From assembly GCF_012726345.1 (NCBI RefSeq), contig NZ_PTXN01000002.1, positions 62,001-126,000 of the forward strand: a stretch of DNA of 64,000 nucleotides. Reading direction: 5' to 3'. Made by a program: the position numbers and the translations under genes. Of the stretch, positions 54,246 through 63,900 are shown one piece after another. Source of the stretch: Marinomonas sp. UCMA 3892. Lineage in GTDB: Bacteria > Pseudomonadota > Gammaproteobacteria > Pseudomonadales > Marinomonadaceae. How positions within the stretch are numbered: position 1 is the stretch's first letter; each line of letters begins with the position of its first letter. The notes beneath the pieces are model-generated. The model did not search any database and was not told where the DNA came from. It saw nothing but the letters and a program-made list of their open reading frames with translations.

Positions 54246-55985
54246 TTATTTATGACAACCACAGCCTGTGTGTTCGCCACTCAGTTCTTGCCAGTTTTTC
54301 AATTTACTGGTGCCACCGATGCCTGAGTTGAAGCTGTTGGTTGGGTCAGTTTTTTGGTAAAACTCACGCAATGCTGGTTTCGCAACATATTCATGGCCCA
54401 CGTTATGCTCTGCTGGGTATTCTGCACCGCGAGCGTCGTAGCTGGATAGAATTTGCTTCTTCACCGCTTTGGCGTCAACGCCTTTTTTCATGATGTAGTT
54501 TTGGTGCATGACGTGACAGAAGAAATGGCCGTAGTACATTTTCACCGCGACTTTGTCTTCGATGTCTTGTGGTAGTTCTTCGAACCAATCACGCTCGTTG
54601 CGTGGGAACGCCACGTCAATGGTCATGATAGAACCCAATTTTTTCTTATTCATTATATGAAGACGAGTTAATGCTCCGCCGGTCACAAAGCGATGCAAGA
54701 TGGCTTGGTCTGCTTCACGTTTAGTACAAGCAAAGTAATCGCCTTCATTGTCTTTAAAGAAGTTGTCTAAGTAAGCTTGTGCTTCTGCAACACCGTCATT
54801 GCTGGTTTCCACGATCCAATGGTGTTCGTATTTTTCACGGAAATCTTCCATGCGTTTTGGCAAATGATTCGGGAAAAGCTGACTCGCGTATTGCATCATG
54901 ATGTCGGAGAATTTAGACGGCATGAATTTCAGTTTGCCAGCCCAACGATCGACCGTGCGCTTAAGGGCAAACATTTTTGGGATGTATTTTGTACCAAGTT
55001 TATCGATCACCAAGTAGCTGTCTTTGCCATATTTTTTACTGATGTCATAGCTGCTGTTATGCATATATTCGCCAGACACAGGCAGGTTTTTAAAGGTAGA
55101 CAACATATCACGGCGCATTTGTTCCATCACCGCAGGATCATTGGTACCAATGTAGAAAACTTGATACTTTTCAGGAATCGGAAAGGTATCGATACGCACG
55201 GCAAATACCGCCAATTTACCCGCGCAACCTGATGCTTCGTATAAACGACGAGGGTCGTTATTGAAACGTGATGGGGTGTCGGCATCGACGTCTCGAATAC
55301 GCTCATGGTATTCGTTATCAGAGCCACGTTTATCTGGGAATTGAATGTCTTTTTCTTGGTACTTTTTGTTTTGCAGGTTGGTCAGAATTTCTTCTGGATC
55401 ACTTCCTAGCTCAATGCCTAAGTTGTTCACCAATTGCAATTCGCCGTCTTGTGTAACTTGGGCAAACAAAGACATTTCTGTATACGCTGGGCCACGTTGC
55501 ACCAAGGCACCACCAGAGTTGTTACACACACCACCTACGATAGAGGCACCGATACAAGAAGAGCCAATAACAGAATGCGGTTCACGACCATAAGGTTTCA
55601 GCGTGTCTTCTAAGCCAAACAGAGTACTACCCGCAAAACCGACGATTTGTTTGCCTTGATCAAGCAGCTGAATATCGTCGATGCGCATGGTGCTAATGAT
55701 AACGATAGGACGATCATAGTCCGCGCCGTTTGGTGTTGAACCACCAGTTAAGCCAGTATTAGCCGCTTGCATAATGACAATTACATCGGCTTTTACACAG
55801 GCTTGCAGACATTTCCAGATTTCAACCAGACTACCAGGACGAACAACCGCATAGGCCTTGCCACCACCAAGACGAAAACCCTGACTATAAGGTTTGGTCT
55901 TATCTTCATCTGTTAAGGTATATTGATTTCCTACAATGGCCTTTAATTCAGCGGCCAAATCTAAGTTGAAACTGGTATCCGTCAT
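54246..55985 (-). CDS. dld: D-lactate dehydrogenase (quinone), Dld type
   Basis: 579 residues, near E. coli Dld (571). Oxidises D-lactate to pyruvate and feeds the quinone pool at the inner membrane face. FAD-binding PCMH domain in the first 230 residues (N-T-G-L-T-G-G-S-T-P-N-G near 75, I-G-S-S-C-I-G-A-S-I-V-G-G near 140), then the membrane-binding cap domain and a C-terminal Y-P-A-E-H-N-V-G-H-E-Y with the H-G-type catalytic region. The C-terminus G-C-G-C-H-K has extra cysteines. No operon partner. Confidence 0.95.
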   Translation of the reverse strand: MTDTSFNLDLAAELKAIVGNQYTLTDEDKTKPYSQGFRLGGGKAYAVVRPGSLVEIWKCLQACVKADVIVIMQAANTGLTGGSTPNGADYDRPIVIISTMRIDDIQLLDQGKQIVGFAGSTLFGLEDTLKPYGREPHSVIGSSCIGASIVGGVCNNSGGALVQRGPAYTEMSLFAQVTQDGELQLVNNLGIELGSDPEEILTNLQNKKYQEKDIQFPDKRGSDNEYHERIRDVDADTPSRFNNDPRRLYEASGCAGKLAVFAVRIDTFPIPEKYQVFYIGTNDPAVMEQMRRDMLSTFKNLPVSGEYMHNSSYDISKKYGKDSYLVIDKLGTKYIPKMFALKRTVDRWAGKLKFMPSKFSDIMMQYASQLFPNHLPKRMEDFREKYEHHWIVETSNDGVAEAQAYLDNFFKDNEGDYFACTKREADQAILHRFVTGGALTRLHIMNKKKLGSIMTIDVAFPRNERDWFEELPQDIEDKVAVKMYYGHFFCHVMHQNYIMKKGVDAKAVKKQILSSYDARGAEYPAEHNVGHEYVAKPALREFYQKTDPTNSFNSGIGGTSKLKNWQELSGEHTGCGCHK

Positions 55986-56145
55986 ATTAAGCTACTTCAC
56001 AACGTATCGGGGAAAGGGGCGAACATACTAAACCGATCAACCAGTAAAAAAAACTCCAGCAAAACAATTAGGAATCGTGTTCATAAGCAATGCTTATGCA
56101 AGAGAAGAGTTACATCAATATTGAAGCTTAGATTTCTTTAAAATC

Positions 56146-56574
56146 TCATTGTGATTCCGCCCGTTTTATCTCGTCCCTTATATCTAATAACAGCGACCTC
56201 GCACTTTCGCCATTCATGTTATATGGATCAAAACTGATACTTTTTGTATGCTGATAAAATAGTTCACGAAGACTTTCTGTATTTTGTAAATAGCCCATAT
56301 TCCAGCCATCAAATTCCCTGTGGGGAATTTCTTGATAATCAATTATTTCAGGCTTTTTATGGCGCGGATCAGTCGCGATTTTATGATAAATCTGATTCAC
56401 ATCTTGGCGCGTTCCCTCTAAGCATTGAAGAAAGAACTGCCGATTAAAAGACAGTAAACCAGTCACATTAAGAGCTTTATTTTTGACTCGCGCGACCTTA
56501 AGAATGCGGGCAATGTCATCAACCTCAAATTTTTCGGTAATGGTACTGGTATAAATTAGTCGAACTAAATCCAC
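56146..56574 (-). CDS. BLUF-domain blue-light photoreceptor
   Basis: 142 residues: BLUF domain about 1-95 plus a short C-terminal helical tail. Photocycle residues sit at canonical spacing: Tyr8 (R-L-I-Y-T-S), Asn32 and Gln50 (F-F-L-Q-C-L-E-G). Binds FAD and signals blue light by hydrogen-bond rearrangement. The start is GTG 56574 with AGAAGGG at 6 nt; the nearby ATG in another frame stops at once. No output domain is fused, so it probably works through a partner protein; none is adjacent. Gene is solitary. Confidence 0.92.
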   Translation of the reverse strand: MDLVRLIYTSTITEKFEVDDIARILKVARVKNKALNVTGLLSFNRQFFLQCLEGTRQDVNQIYHKIATDPRHKKPEIIDYQEIPHREFDGWNMGYLQNTESLRELFYQHTKSISFDPYNMNGESARSLLLDIRDEIKRAESQ

Positions 56575-56745
56575 ATTAAACCCTTCTATACTGGATGCAT
56601 TTCATAGGTCACTTACATTCAGATTATATTTTTCGTGTAAAAAAATAATGTGGAGTTTCGTAATTTTTATATGTGTTTGCTTAACTGATTAATGACCATT
56701 AAAAGATTTAAAAGCCATCTTCACTAAGCAAAATGTCAGTACTCT

Positions 56746-57624
56746 TTAATCTTCCACTGTTACGGCATTTGCTCCATGACGCTGAAAGAATTCATCAACA
56801 TCATCTACAATAGGCGCTTTGCTTTTCAAAAACCAAACCAGGCTAGCCACCATGTCGGCATGACCAACACCTTGGTAAATTTTGCTCTCAACTGCACCCT
56901 GCTCAAGGTTAATTTTCGTAATCAGTTTATCCATATTGCTTTTGCCAACGATGGTATCGTCTGCGCCCCAAAGCAATAGCATTGGCGGCTCTTTGCCATC
57001 AATGAATGTCGTTACCTGCATATTTGGGTAGTTTTCTGGTGGACCAAACATGTCCATATAATCTTCTTCATAAGGTACAAAATCATACGGCCCAGATAAA
57101 CCAGCAAAGGCGTTTATAATGGATGGCGTTAGGCTTTCGGCTTGCAAGTAATGTTTGTCCGCTGTGACCATTGCGCCAATGTGCGCACCAGCAGAATGCC
57201 CTGCAACAAATAAACGCTTAGGGTCGCCTTGGTATTGGGCAATATGGCGATACGTCCAAGCAATCGCCTTGGCGCCATCTTCAACAAAGGTCGGAAATTT
57301 TACCTGTGGGTATTTGCTGTAATCGGCAATCACTGTGATGTAGCCTTTTTTCGCAAAAGCTTCACCGACAAAGGGATACATGTCTTTTGATCCATCTTTC
57401 CAGCTACCACCATAAAAAAAGACAACAACAGGAAGTGATTGATCAGAAGAATGAGGAGGAACATAAATATCTAGCTTTTGCCAAGGCTCTGATCCATAAG
57501 CAATATCATTTGTCGTTTCGGTATCACTAAAGGTATTGGGTAAATTGGCAACGCCTAACCCAACTTTTGTACAGGCAACGAGTAACAAAGAACTCAGCGC
57601 CACACATACTTTTTTCATCTTCAA
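56746..57624 (-). CDS. Alpha/beta-hydrolase lipoprotein (esterase/BD-FAE-like)
   Basis: 292 residues. Lipoprotein signal ending L-L-L-V-A-C-T, so membrane anchored. Catalytic triad: nucleophile G-H-S-A-G-A-H near residue 147, acid in L-W-G-A-D-D near 227, His in G-V-G-H-A-D near 258; oxyanion hole G-G-S-W-K-D-G near 75. Resembles carboxylesterases/BD-FAE-like enzymes acting on ester or lipid substrates. Start choice is open: TTG 57624 has AGAGG at 6 nt, whereas ATG 57618 has better codon but a 12-nt gap. Solitary gene. Confidence 0.87.
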   Translation of the reverse strand: MKMKKVCVALSSLLLVACTKVGLGVANLPNTFSDTETTNDIAYGSEPWQKLDIYVPPHSSDQSLPVVVFFYGGSWKDGSKDMYPFVGEAFAKKGYITVIADYSKYPQVKFPTFVEDGAKAIAWTYRHIAQYQGDPKRLFVAGHSAGAHIGAMVTADKHYLQAESLTPSIINAFAGLSGPYDFVPYEEDYMDMFGPPENYPNMQVTTFIDGKEPPMLLLWGADDTIVGKSNMDKLITKINLEQGAVESKIYQGVGHADMVASLVWFLKSKAPIVDDVDEFFQRHGANAVTVED

Positions 57625-57873
57625 AATTGGCCTCTTGAATGTCTAAAAATGAATACGTCAAAGTGTGATACGTAACATATAGATAAATAGACCAAAATTT
57701 ATAACTAGATTAATGTCATGAACTCAAAAACAGCGCATTTTTACTTTGAAAATAGTCATACCATACTTTCATAATGTAGACTCTAAACACAAAAATATAA
57801 GCCAAATATATAAAGTGGCGATTACAGCTCCACTCAAACAACAATAATTACTGACTAACTTTAGGTACTATTA

Positions 57874-59250
57874 ATGAACGATATCATCACGCAACTAACG
57901 GATGCACTTGGGGAAAAAACGGTTATCACTGGCTCCTCAATTAGTGAAAAATACAAAACGGATTGGAGCGGCGTGAAGGGTTTATTGCCTATTGCGGTTA
58001 TTAGAGCCTCTTCAACTGAAGACGTGGCCAGCACGTTAAAAATCTGTAATGACAACAAACAGCCTGTCGTAATCCAAGGCGGTATGACTGGCATTAGTGC
58101 TGGCGCCGTACCGCAAAACAATGAAATTGCCATTTCATTAGAAAGAATGTCTGGCGTGATCGAAATTGATAAAGATTCTATGACCATAACCGCTCACGCA
58201 GGAACCCCCTTACAAGTTCTACAAGAAGCCGCAGAAGAAGTCGGTTTATGCTTGCCTTTAGATATGGGCTCTCGTGGTACTTGTACCGCAGGTGGTGTGG
58301 TTTCCACTAATGCGGGTGGTAATCAAGTCATTCGCTACGGTTCAACCCGTGCCTTAGTACTCGGCCTAGAAGCGGTTCTTCCAAATGGCACTATTATTAG
58401 CTCTCTCAATAAAATGCTAAAAAATAACGCCGGATTTGATCTAAAACACCTATTTATTGGTTCGGAAGGCACATTAGGAATAGTCACAAAAGTCGTGATG
58501 AGACTTTACCCAAAGGCTAACTCGGTACAAACCGCCCTTTGCGCCCTCTCTAATTTTTCCGATGTCTTAGCCTTGCTGAAGAAAAGCTATTCCTCATTAG
58601 GTGATGGTGTTACTTCATTTGAGGTGATGTGGGCAAATTATTTTGACGAAGTCATTGATACAGTTGAACAGGCAGCCAGCCCATTTCAACAAAGCTATCC
58701 TTTTTACGCCCTGATTGAATACCAAGGCCAAGATCACCAGCAGGATAATGAAAAGTTCTCCTCTGTATTATTCGAAACAATGGAATCAGGTTTAGTGGCA
58801 GATGCCGTCATTGCTCAATCCGCCAAACAGACGGCTTCCTTCTGGCAAATTCGTGACGGAATTGGCGAGTTACTTGCCACTATGGGTCCGGTAGTTAATA
58901 CCGATATCAGTGTGCCAATCAGCCAGATGAAAAACTTCGTAGAACAACTTGAATCGTCGCTCTACGAAGCATTCCCAACCATTAAATTACGTATTTTTGG
59001 CCACATTGGTGACAGCAACCTACACCTATGTGCTGGAACTGGTTTAGCAGAAGACCTTGATGCCATATCGGCAAATATCATGAATATGACAGGTCAATTT
59101 AAAGGCTCCGTTTCCGCAGAACATGGCATAGGTGTATTGAAGAAAAAGTACTTACATTATTCAAGAACACCAGAAGAAATCGAACTGATGCGAGCTCTAA
59201 AAAACACCATGGATCCGAATAAAATTTTAAATGCTGGTAGAGTTATTTAA
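57874..59250 (+). CDS. FAD-binding oxidoreductase, GlcD/D-2-hydroxyacid dehydrogenase type
   Basis: 458 residues. N-terminal PCMH FAD domain (V-I-Q-G-G-M-T-G-I-S-A-G-A-V-P near 70, G-G-V-V-S-T-N-A-G-G near 140, I-G-S-E-G-T-L-G near 190) and C-terminal FAD-linked oxidase domain with F-G-H-I-G-D-S-N-L-H and S-A-E-H-G-I-G-V-L-K-K. Oxidises a 2-hydroxyacid such as glycolate, D-lactate or D-2-hydroxyglutarate. No FeS or GlcE partner is next to it, so it may work alone. AGGTACTATTA precedes the ATG. A strong terminator follows. Confidence 0.9.
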   Translation: MNDIITQLTDALGEKTVITGSSISEKYKTDWSGVKGLLPIAVIRASSTEDVASTLKICNDNKQPVVIQGGMTGISAGAVPQNNEIAISLERMSGVIEIDKDSMTITAHAGTPLQVLQEAAEEVGLCLPLDMGSRGTCTAGGVVSTNAGGNQVIRYGSTRALVLGLEAVLPNGTIISSLNKMLKNNAGFDLKHLFIGSEGTLGIVTKVVMRLYPKANSVQTALCALSNFSDVLALLKKSYSSLGDGVTSFEVMWANYFDEVIDTVEQAASPFQQSYPFYALIEYQGQDHQQDNEKFSSVLFETMESGLVADAVIAQSAKQTASFWQIRDGIGELLATMGPVVNTDISVPISQMKNFVEQLESSLYEAFPTIKLRIFGHIGDSNLHLCAGTGLAEDLDAISANIMNMTGQFKGSVSAEHGIGVLKKKYLHYSRTPEEIELMRALKNTMDPNKILNAGRVI

Positions 59251-59303
59251 CCTCTCTAATTGACCTCTATATCTCCAGGTATTTTAGAACGGGGCAAAAA
59301 GAC

Positions 59304-59336
59304 AAAAAAAAGCGGCTCCCCCGAGCCGCTTTTTTG
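59304..59336. terminator. Bidirectional rho-independent terminator
   Basis: AAAAAAAAGCGGCTC pairs with GAGCCGCTTTTTT around CCCC, between the GlcD-like gene (plus) and purU (minus). GC-rich stem with A and T tracts on either side. Confidence 0.92.
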
Positions 59337-59364
59337 TTAGCCAACTTGTTTATAGATAAACAAA

Positions 59365-60231
59365 TTAACCACCAAACACAACGGTACGCTTTCCGTTTAG
59401 AAACACACGTTTTTCAACGTGACACTTCACAGCATTAAACAAAGTAACGCGTTCAATATCTTGGCCTTTGGCAATCAGATCTTCGGCGTAGTGAGCATGG
59501 TTCACCACTTGAATACCTTGGGAAATAATCGGACCTTCATCCAAGTCATTATTAACATAGTGAGCGGTCGCACCAACCATTTTCACGCCTTTTTCCCACG
59601 CTTGATGATAAGGTCTAGCACCTTTAAAACCTGGTAATAAAGAGTGATGAATATTGATTGCACGGCCATCCAAGTATTCACACATGCTTGGAGAAAGTAC
59701 TTGCATGTAGCGAGCTAAAACAACCAGCTCAGTATCGTATTGCTCGATCAATTCTCGGACTTGCGCTTCTTGCTCTAACTTAGTGTCAGCAGTAATTGGC
59801 AAATGGTAATAAGGAATACCATGCCATTTCGCAAGATCTTCTAAATCAGGATGATTTGAAATAATCACAGTAACATCGATATTCAACTGGCCAGTACGAA
59901 ATCGATACAATAAATCATTCAAACAGTGATCGTATTTCGACACCATGATCGCCACTTTGGGCTTGTGGTTTGGTGCAGTTAATGACCAATCCATCGAAAA
60001 CTCAGCAGCGCGTTCTGCGAACTCAGCTTTAAACACGTCTTCATTGAAATCAGCATGTTGTGGCAAAAATTCTATGCGAATAAAAAAACGACCAGACTCT
60101 CGGTCATCAAAGGAGTGAATTTCATCAACATAGTTACCGGCTTGCGCCATGTATCGAGTTACTACGTCGACCGTTCCGATGATGCTTGGGCAGCTAGCGG
60201 TAAAAATCCAAGGCGCAGTTTTTGATTTCAT
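59365..60231 (-). CDS. purU: Formyltetrahydrofolate deformylase
   Basis: 288 residues: N-terminal ACT-like regulatory domain (about 1-85) and C-terminal formyltransferase fold (S-N-H-P-D near 128, I-N-I-H-H-S-L-L-P-G-F-K-G-A-R-P-Y-H-Q-A near 195). It hydrolyses 10-formyl-THF to formate and THF. In betaine/sarcosine catabolic operons it recycles the one-carbon units fixed by sarcosine oxidase. It follows soxG on the minus strand but a terminator-like hairpin lies between, so its expression may be partly separate. Confidence 0.94.
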   Translation of the reverse strand: MKSKTAPWIFTASCPSIIGTVDVVTRYMAQAGNYVDEIHSFDDRESGRFFIRIEFLPQHADFNEDVFKAEFAERAAEFSMDWSLTAPNHKPKVAIMVSKYDHCLNDLLYRFRTGQLNIDVTVIISNHPDLEDLAKWHGIPYYHLPITADTKLEQEAQVRELIEQYDTELVVLARYMQVLSPSMCEYLDGRAINIHHSLLPGFKGARPYHQAWEKGVKMVGATAHYVNNDLDEGPIISQGIQVVNHAHYAEDLIAKGQDIERVTLFNAVKCHVEKRVFLNGKRTVVFGG

Positions 60232-60273
60232 AAAATAGTCTCTTATTGTCTTAAGCTTTTATGTCACGAAAAA

Positions 60274-60299
60274 GGCCGACCACTAATTAGTGGTCAACC
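60274..60299 (-). terminator. Hairpin with T tract between soxG and purU
   Basis: On the minus strand GACCACT pairs with AGTGGTC (18-nt palindrome) and the stem extends by G-U and G-C pairs to 11 bp, followed by TTTTT. A partial terminator inside the operon. Confidence 0.65.
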
Positions 60300-60338
60300 A
60301 AAACCGTGAAATAACACAAGTGAGTCAATGAAAATGAA

Positions 60339-60992
60339 TTAGGCTTTTACTACTAAACCGTATTCACGACTGGCATCTTGAATCCACAACCATAAATAAT
60401 CAGCAAAGCTACGGCGCACAACCAATTCAAATTTGTCGTCTGCGAGACGACATATCGTAGCACCACTTTTTGCAAATACCGTAGACACGACTTTACCAAC
60501 TGGGAATTCACTAGGGTGTAAATCCACTGGTGTAGACTTTTTCAGCATATCAACAACATGGCTGCCAGACACATCAAAGATCGTTGTGCCACCACTGATG
60601 TTCACTAATGCATAATGACCTATAAGCTTTTCTTGGAAACGCGTTTCCAATTCAAAGGCTTTTTCACCAGCAACAATAATGAGCCATTCATCTGGAGACA
60701 TCCAGCGTACTGAAACCGCATCCGTCGTTACTGAAGTCAATGGCTCCATTGGCAAAGCGACACCCAATAAAGACTCAATAAGTGATAGTTGCTCAGCCGA
60801 AGGAGCGCAACGTAATGTTAGCAACCCCTTCAATTTACGCTCATGAAAATGCACGCCACCTTGTTGCGGCCCTTTCTTAGCAATGCTAGCAAGATCAGAG
60901 TGATGCAGAGGGCTTTCACCTACAATAGCGCCAGTTGGAAGCTGATTTGTTACCAACTTCCCTTCCATTGCTTCTACTGTGACATCAGACAT
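60339..60992 (-). CDS. soxG: Sarcosine oxidase gamma subunit
   Basis: 217 residues, a family member of heterotetrameric sarcosine oxidase gamma with T-fold (GcvT-like) features such as S-P-D-E-W-L-I-I-V-A-G and F-D-V-S-G-S-H-V-V-D-M-L-K-K-S-T-P-V-D-L-H-P. With SoxA, SoxB and SoxD it forms the enzyme that turns sarcosine to glycine, hydrogen peroxide and 5,10-methylene-THF. Its ATG lies 8 nt inside the soxA end, indicating coupling. Confidence 0.93.
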   Translation of the reverse strand: MSDVTVEAMEGKLVTNQLPTGAIVGESPLHHSDLASIAKKGPQQGGVHFHERKLKGLLTLRCAPSAEQLSLIESLLGVALPMEPLTSVTTDAVSVRWMSPDEWLIIVAGEKAFELETRFQEKLIGHYALVNISGGTTIFDVSGSHVVDMLKKSTPVDLHPSEFPVGKVVSTVFAKSGATICRLADDKFELVVRRSFADYLWLWIQDASREYGLVVKA

Positions 60993-63900
60993 TTTGACGC
61001 TCCCCTTTTGGATCTAAGAATACTGGGCTGCAAATTTCAGCTTCAATAACACGGCCATCAGCTAATGGGTAGAAGACTCTCTCACCCATTTTATCTAGGC
61101 CGCCTTTAACAAACCCCATTGCCACAGAACGATTCAAGTTCGCACTCCAGTAACTTGACGTCACATGGCCAACCATTGGCATTGGAATGGGTGCTTTCGG
61201 ATCAAGTACACCTTGCGCACCTTCTGGCAGCACCGCTTTAGGGTCTAGCGTTTTCAAACCAACAAGCTGTTTGCGATTCTCACGAACGCAATCTTCACGT
61301 TGCATACCACGCTTACCAATAAAGCTAAACGGTTTCTGCATAGACACAGCCCAAGACATACCTAGGTCAAACGGATGTACAGAACCATCAGTATCTTGAC
61401 CTGCAATAATGAAACCTTTTTCAGCTCGCAGTATGTGCATGGTTTCCGTGCCATATGGCGTCAGATTAAACTCTGCACCTTTTTCAAACAATGCTTTCCA
61501 TACATGCAAACCATAGTTAGCTTGTACGTTGATTTCAAAAGATAATTCACCAGTAAAGGAAATACGGAACACTCGGGCTGGCACGCCAGCAACCGTCATA
61601 GGTTTCCAATCCATAAAGGCCATATTTTCTTTTGATACATCAGAATCAGTCAGTTTTTCTAACAACTTACGGCTATTTGGGCCAGAAATTGTCATAGTTG
61701 ACCAATGATCTGTCACACTGTTGAAATACACTTCTAGTTCAGGCCATTCGGTTTGATGATAAATCTCTAACCAAGACAACACACGTGCAGCACCGCCAGA
61801 CGTGGTCGTCATCAAGAAATGATTCTCCGCCAAGCAAGATGTCACACCGTCATCGAATACCATGCCGTCTTCGCCACACATCAAGCCATAACGACATTTA
61901 CCTACTGGTAATTTCGCCCACGCATTGGTGTAAACACGACCAAGGAATTCACGAGCATCTTTACCTTGGATATCAATTTTACCCAAGGTAGAAGCATCCA
62001 ATATCCCTACAGACTTACGAGTCGCTAAACATTCACGATCCAATGCTTGCTGCATCGTCTCGTTGCCTTTAGGGTAATACCAAGCACGCTTCCATTGACC
62101 CACATCTTCAAACTTCGCGCCGTGCTCAACATGCCAAGCATGCATTGCTGTATAACGCTCAGGATCAAACAAAGCACCACAGTCACGTCCAGCGATAGCA
62201 CCAAACGTTACTGGCGTATAGTTAGGACGGAAAATAGTCGTACCTGTTTGCGGTATCGTTTGATTGAGCATTTTTGCCGCAATCGCCATACCGTTGATAT
62301 TACCTAGTTTACCTTGATCCGTACCAAAGCCCATTGCCGTGTAGCGTTTAACGTGCTCGATAGACTCGAAGCCTTCACGACAAGCCAACTCAATGCCAGA
62401 TGCGGTTACGTCGTTTTGATAATCAACGAACTGCTTAGGTGCTTTTGATGTTGGTTTTGTGTGTGGAATATGGAACAAAGCCATCGCTTTGCCCTCTTCA
62501 ATTACTTCGGTTTCTGGCAATACCACATCTGACTTAGCGAGTCCCAACTGAGACAAAGCATCAGATGCAGCTTTTACACCTTCAGACAGAGCTTGTGCGG
62601 TAGAAAACGCACCATTAATCGCACCTGCAGTTAATTGCTTCTGATAGGTAGCACCCGGAGTGAAACCTAGAATCTCTTCATTCCAAACAGGACGTGCTCC
62701 AGTGTGACAAGACAAGTGAATAACCGGACTCCAGCCACCAGAAGTTGCAACTGTGTCAGCCGCCATCTTAATGATAGGACCCACAACCGCATCACCCGCG
62801 TCGTTCAATGGTGCAATAGACACACCTGATACGCGCTTACTGCCATGTGCCTCAATGACACCAGAACCAACAATGATACTGATACCACGGTCACGCGCTG
62901 CATCCACAAAGGTTCCGTGTGGATTTTTACGAGAATCGACAATCGCAACCACGTTGCGGCCTGCATCATGCCAATCTAGCGCAGTACGGTAAGCGTTGTC
63001 GTTAGACGTCATTAGTACTAAGTTTTTACCAGGAACAACACCGTAACGGTTGATGTAAGTCGATACAGCATTTGCCACCATGCAACCAGGCACATCGTTG
63101 TTACCATATACTAAAGGACGTTCATGGGCTCCCGTAGCCAAAACAACCCACTTAGCACGAACACGGTGGTAGCGCTGAGCCACTTGGCCATTAGGAGCAC
63201 GGTCTGCAAACTGGTCAGTACAATGCTGTTGAATGGTTAAGAAGTTATGATCGTGATAACCGTTCACCTGAGAATTCGGTAACATCAACACATCGTCGTA
63301 TGTAGACAATTCTTTGACAACGTCTGCAACCCACTCTGCAGCAGGCTTACCACCTAACAATTCTTTGCTACTTAGTAAGCTACCACCAAATTCATTTTGC
63401 TCATCCGCGATAATCACTCGAGCGCCCGCACGCGCAGCGGTTAACGCTGCAGCCAAACCAGCAGGGCCAGCACCGACAATGATGACATCACAGTGTTGAT
63501 TCATCTTGTCATAAATATCAGGATCATTTTCTTTTGGTGCGCGACCAAGGCCTGCAGCTTTACGAATATAAGACTCGTACGTTTCCCACATGGATTTTGG
63601 GTACATGAAAGTTTTGTAGTAGAAGCCCGGAGGCATCATTTTCCCACCAACTTTACCAACCAACCCCATCAGGTCATTATCCACACTCGGCCAACCATTA
63701 GTGGACCCTGCCACTAAACCGCTATAAAGCGATTGTTGAGTCGCGCGCACGTTAGGAATTTGCGTTGCCTCAGTCGATCCTATTTGCATGATCGCATTTG
63801 GCTCTTCCGCACCCGCAGCAACGATGCCGCGAGGACGGCTATATTTAAAGCTTCGGCCGATAATATCGACACCATTAGCTAACAAAGCAGACGCTAGGGT

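Noticed and set aside
54777..55232. 151-residue plus-strand frame inside dld
   Set aside because: Antisense shadow of a well-supported gene; no family resemblance.
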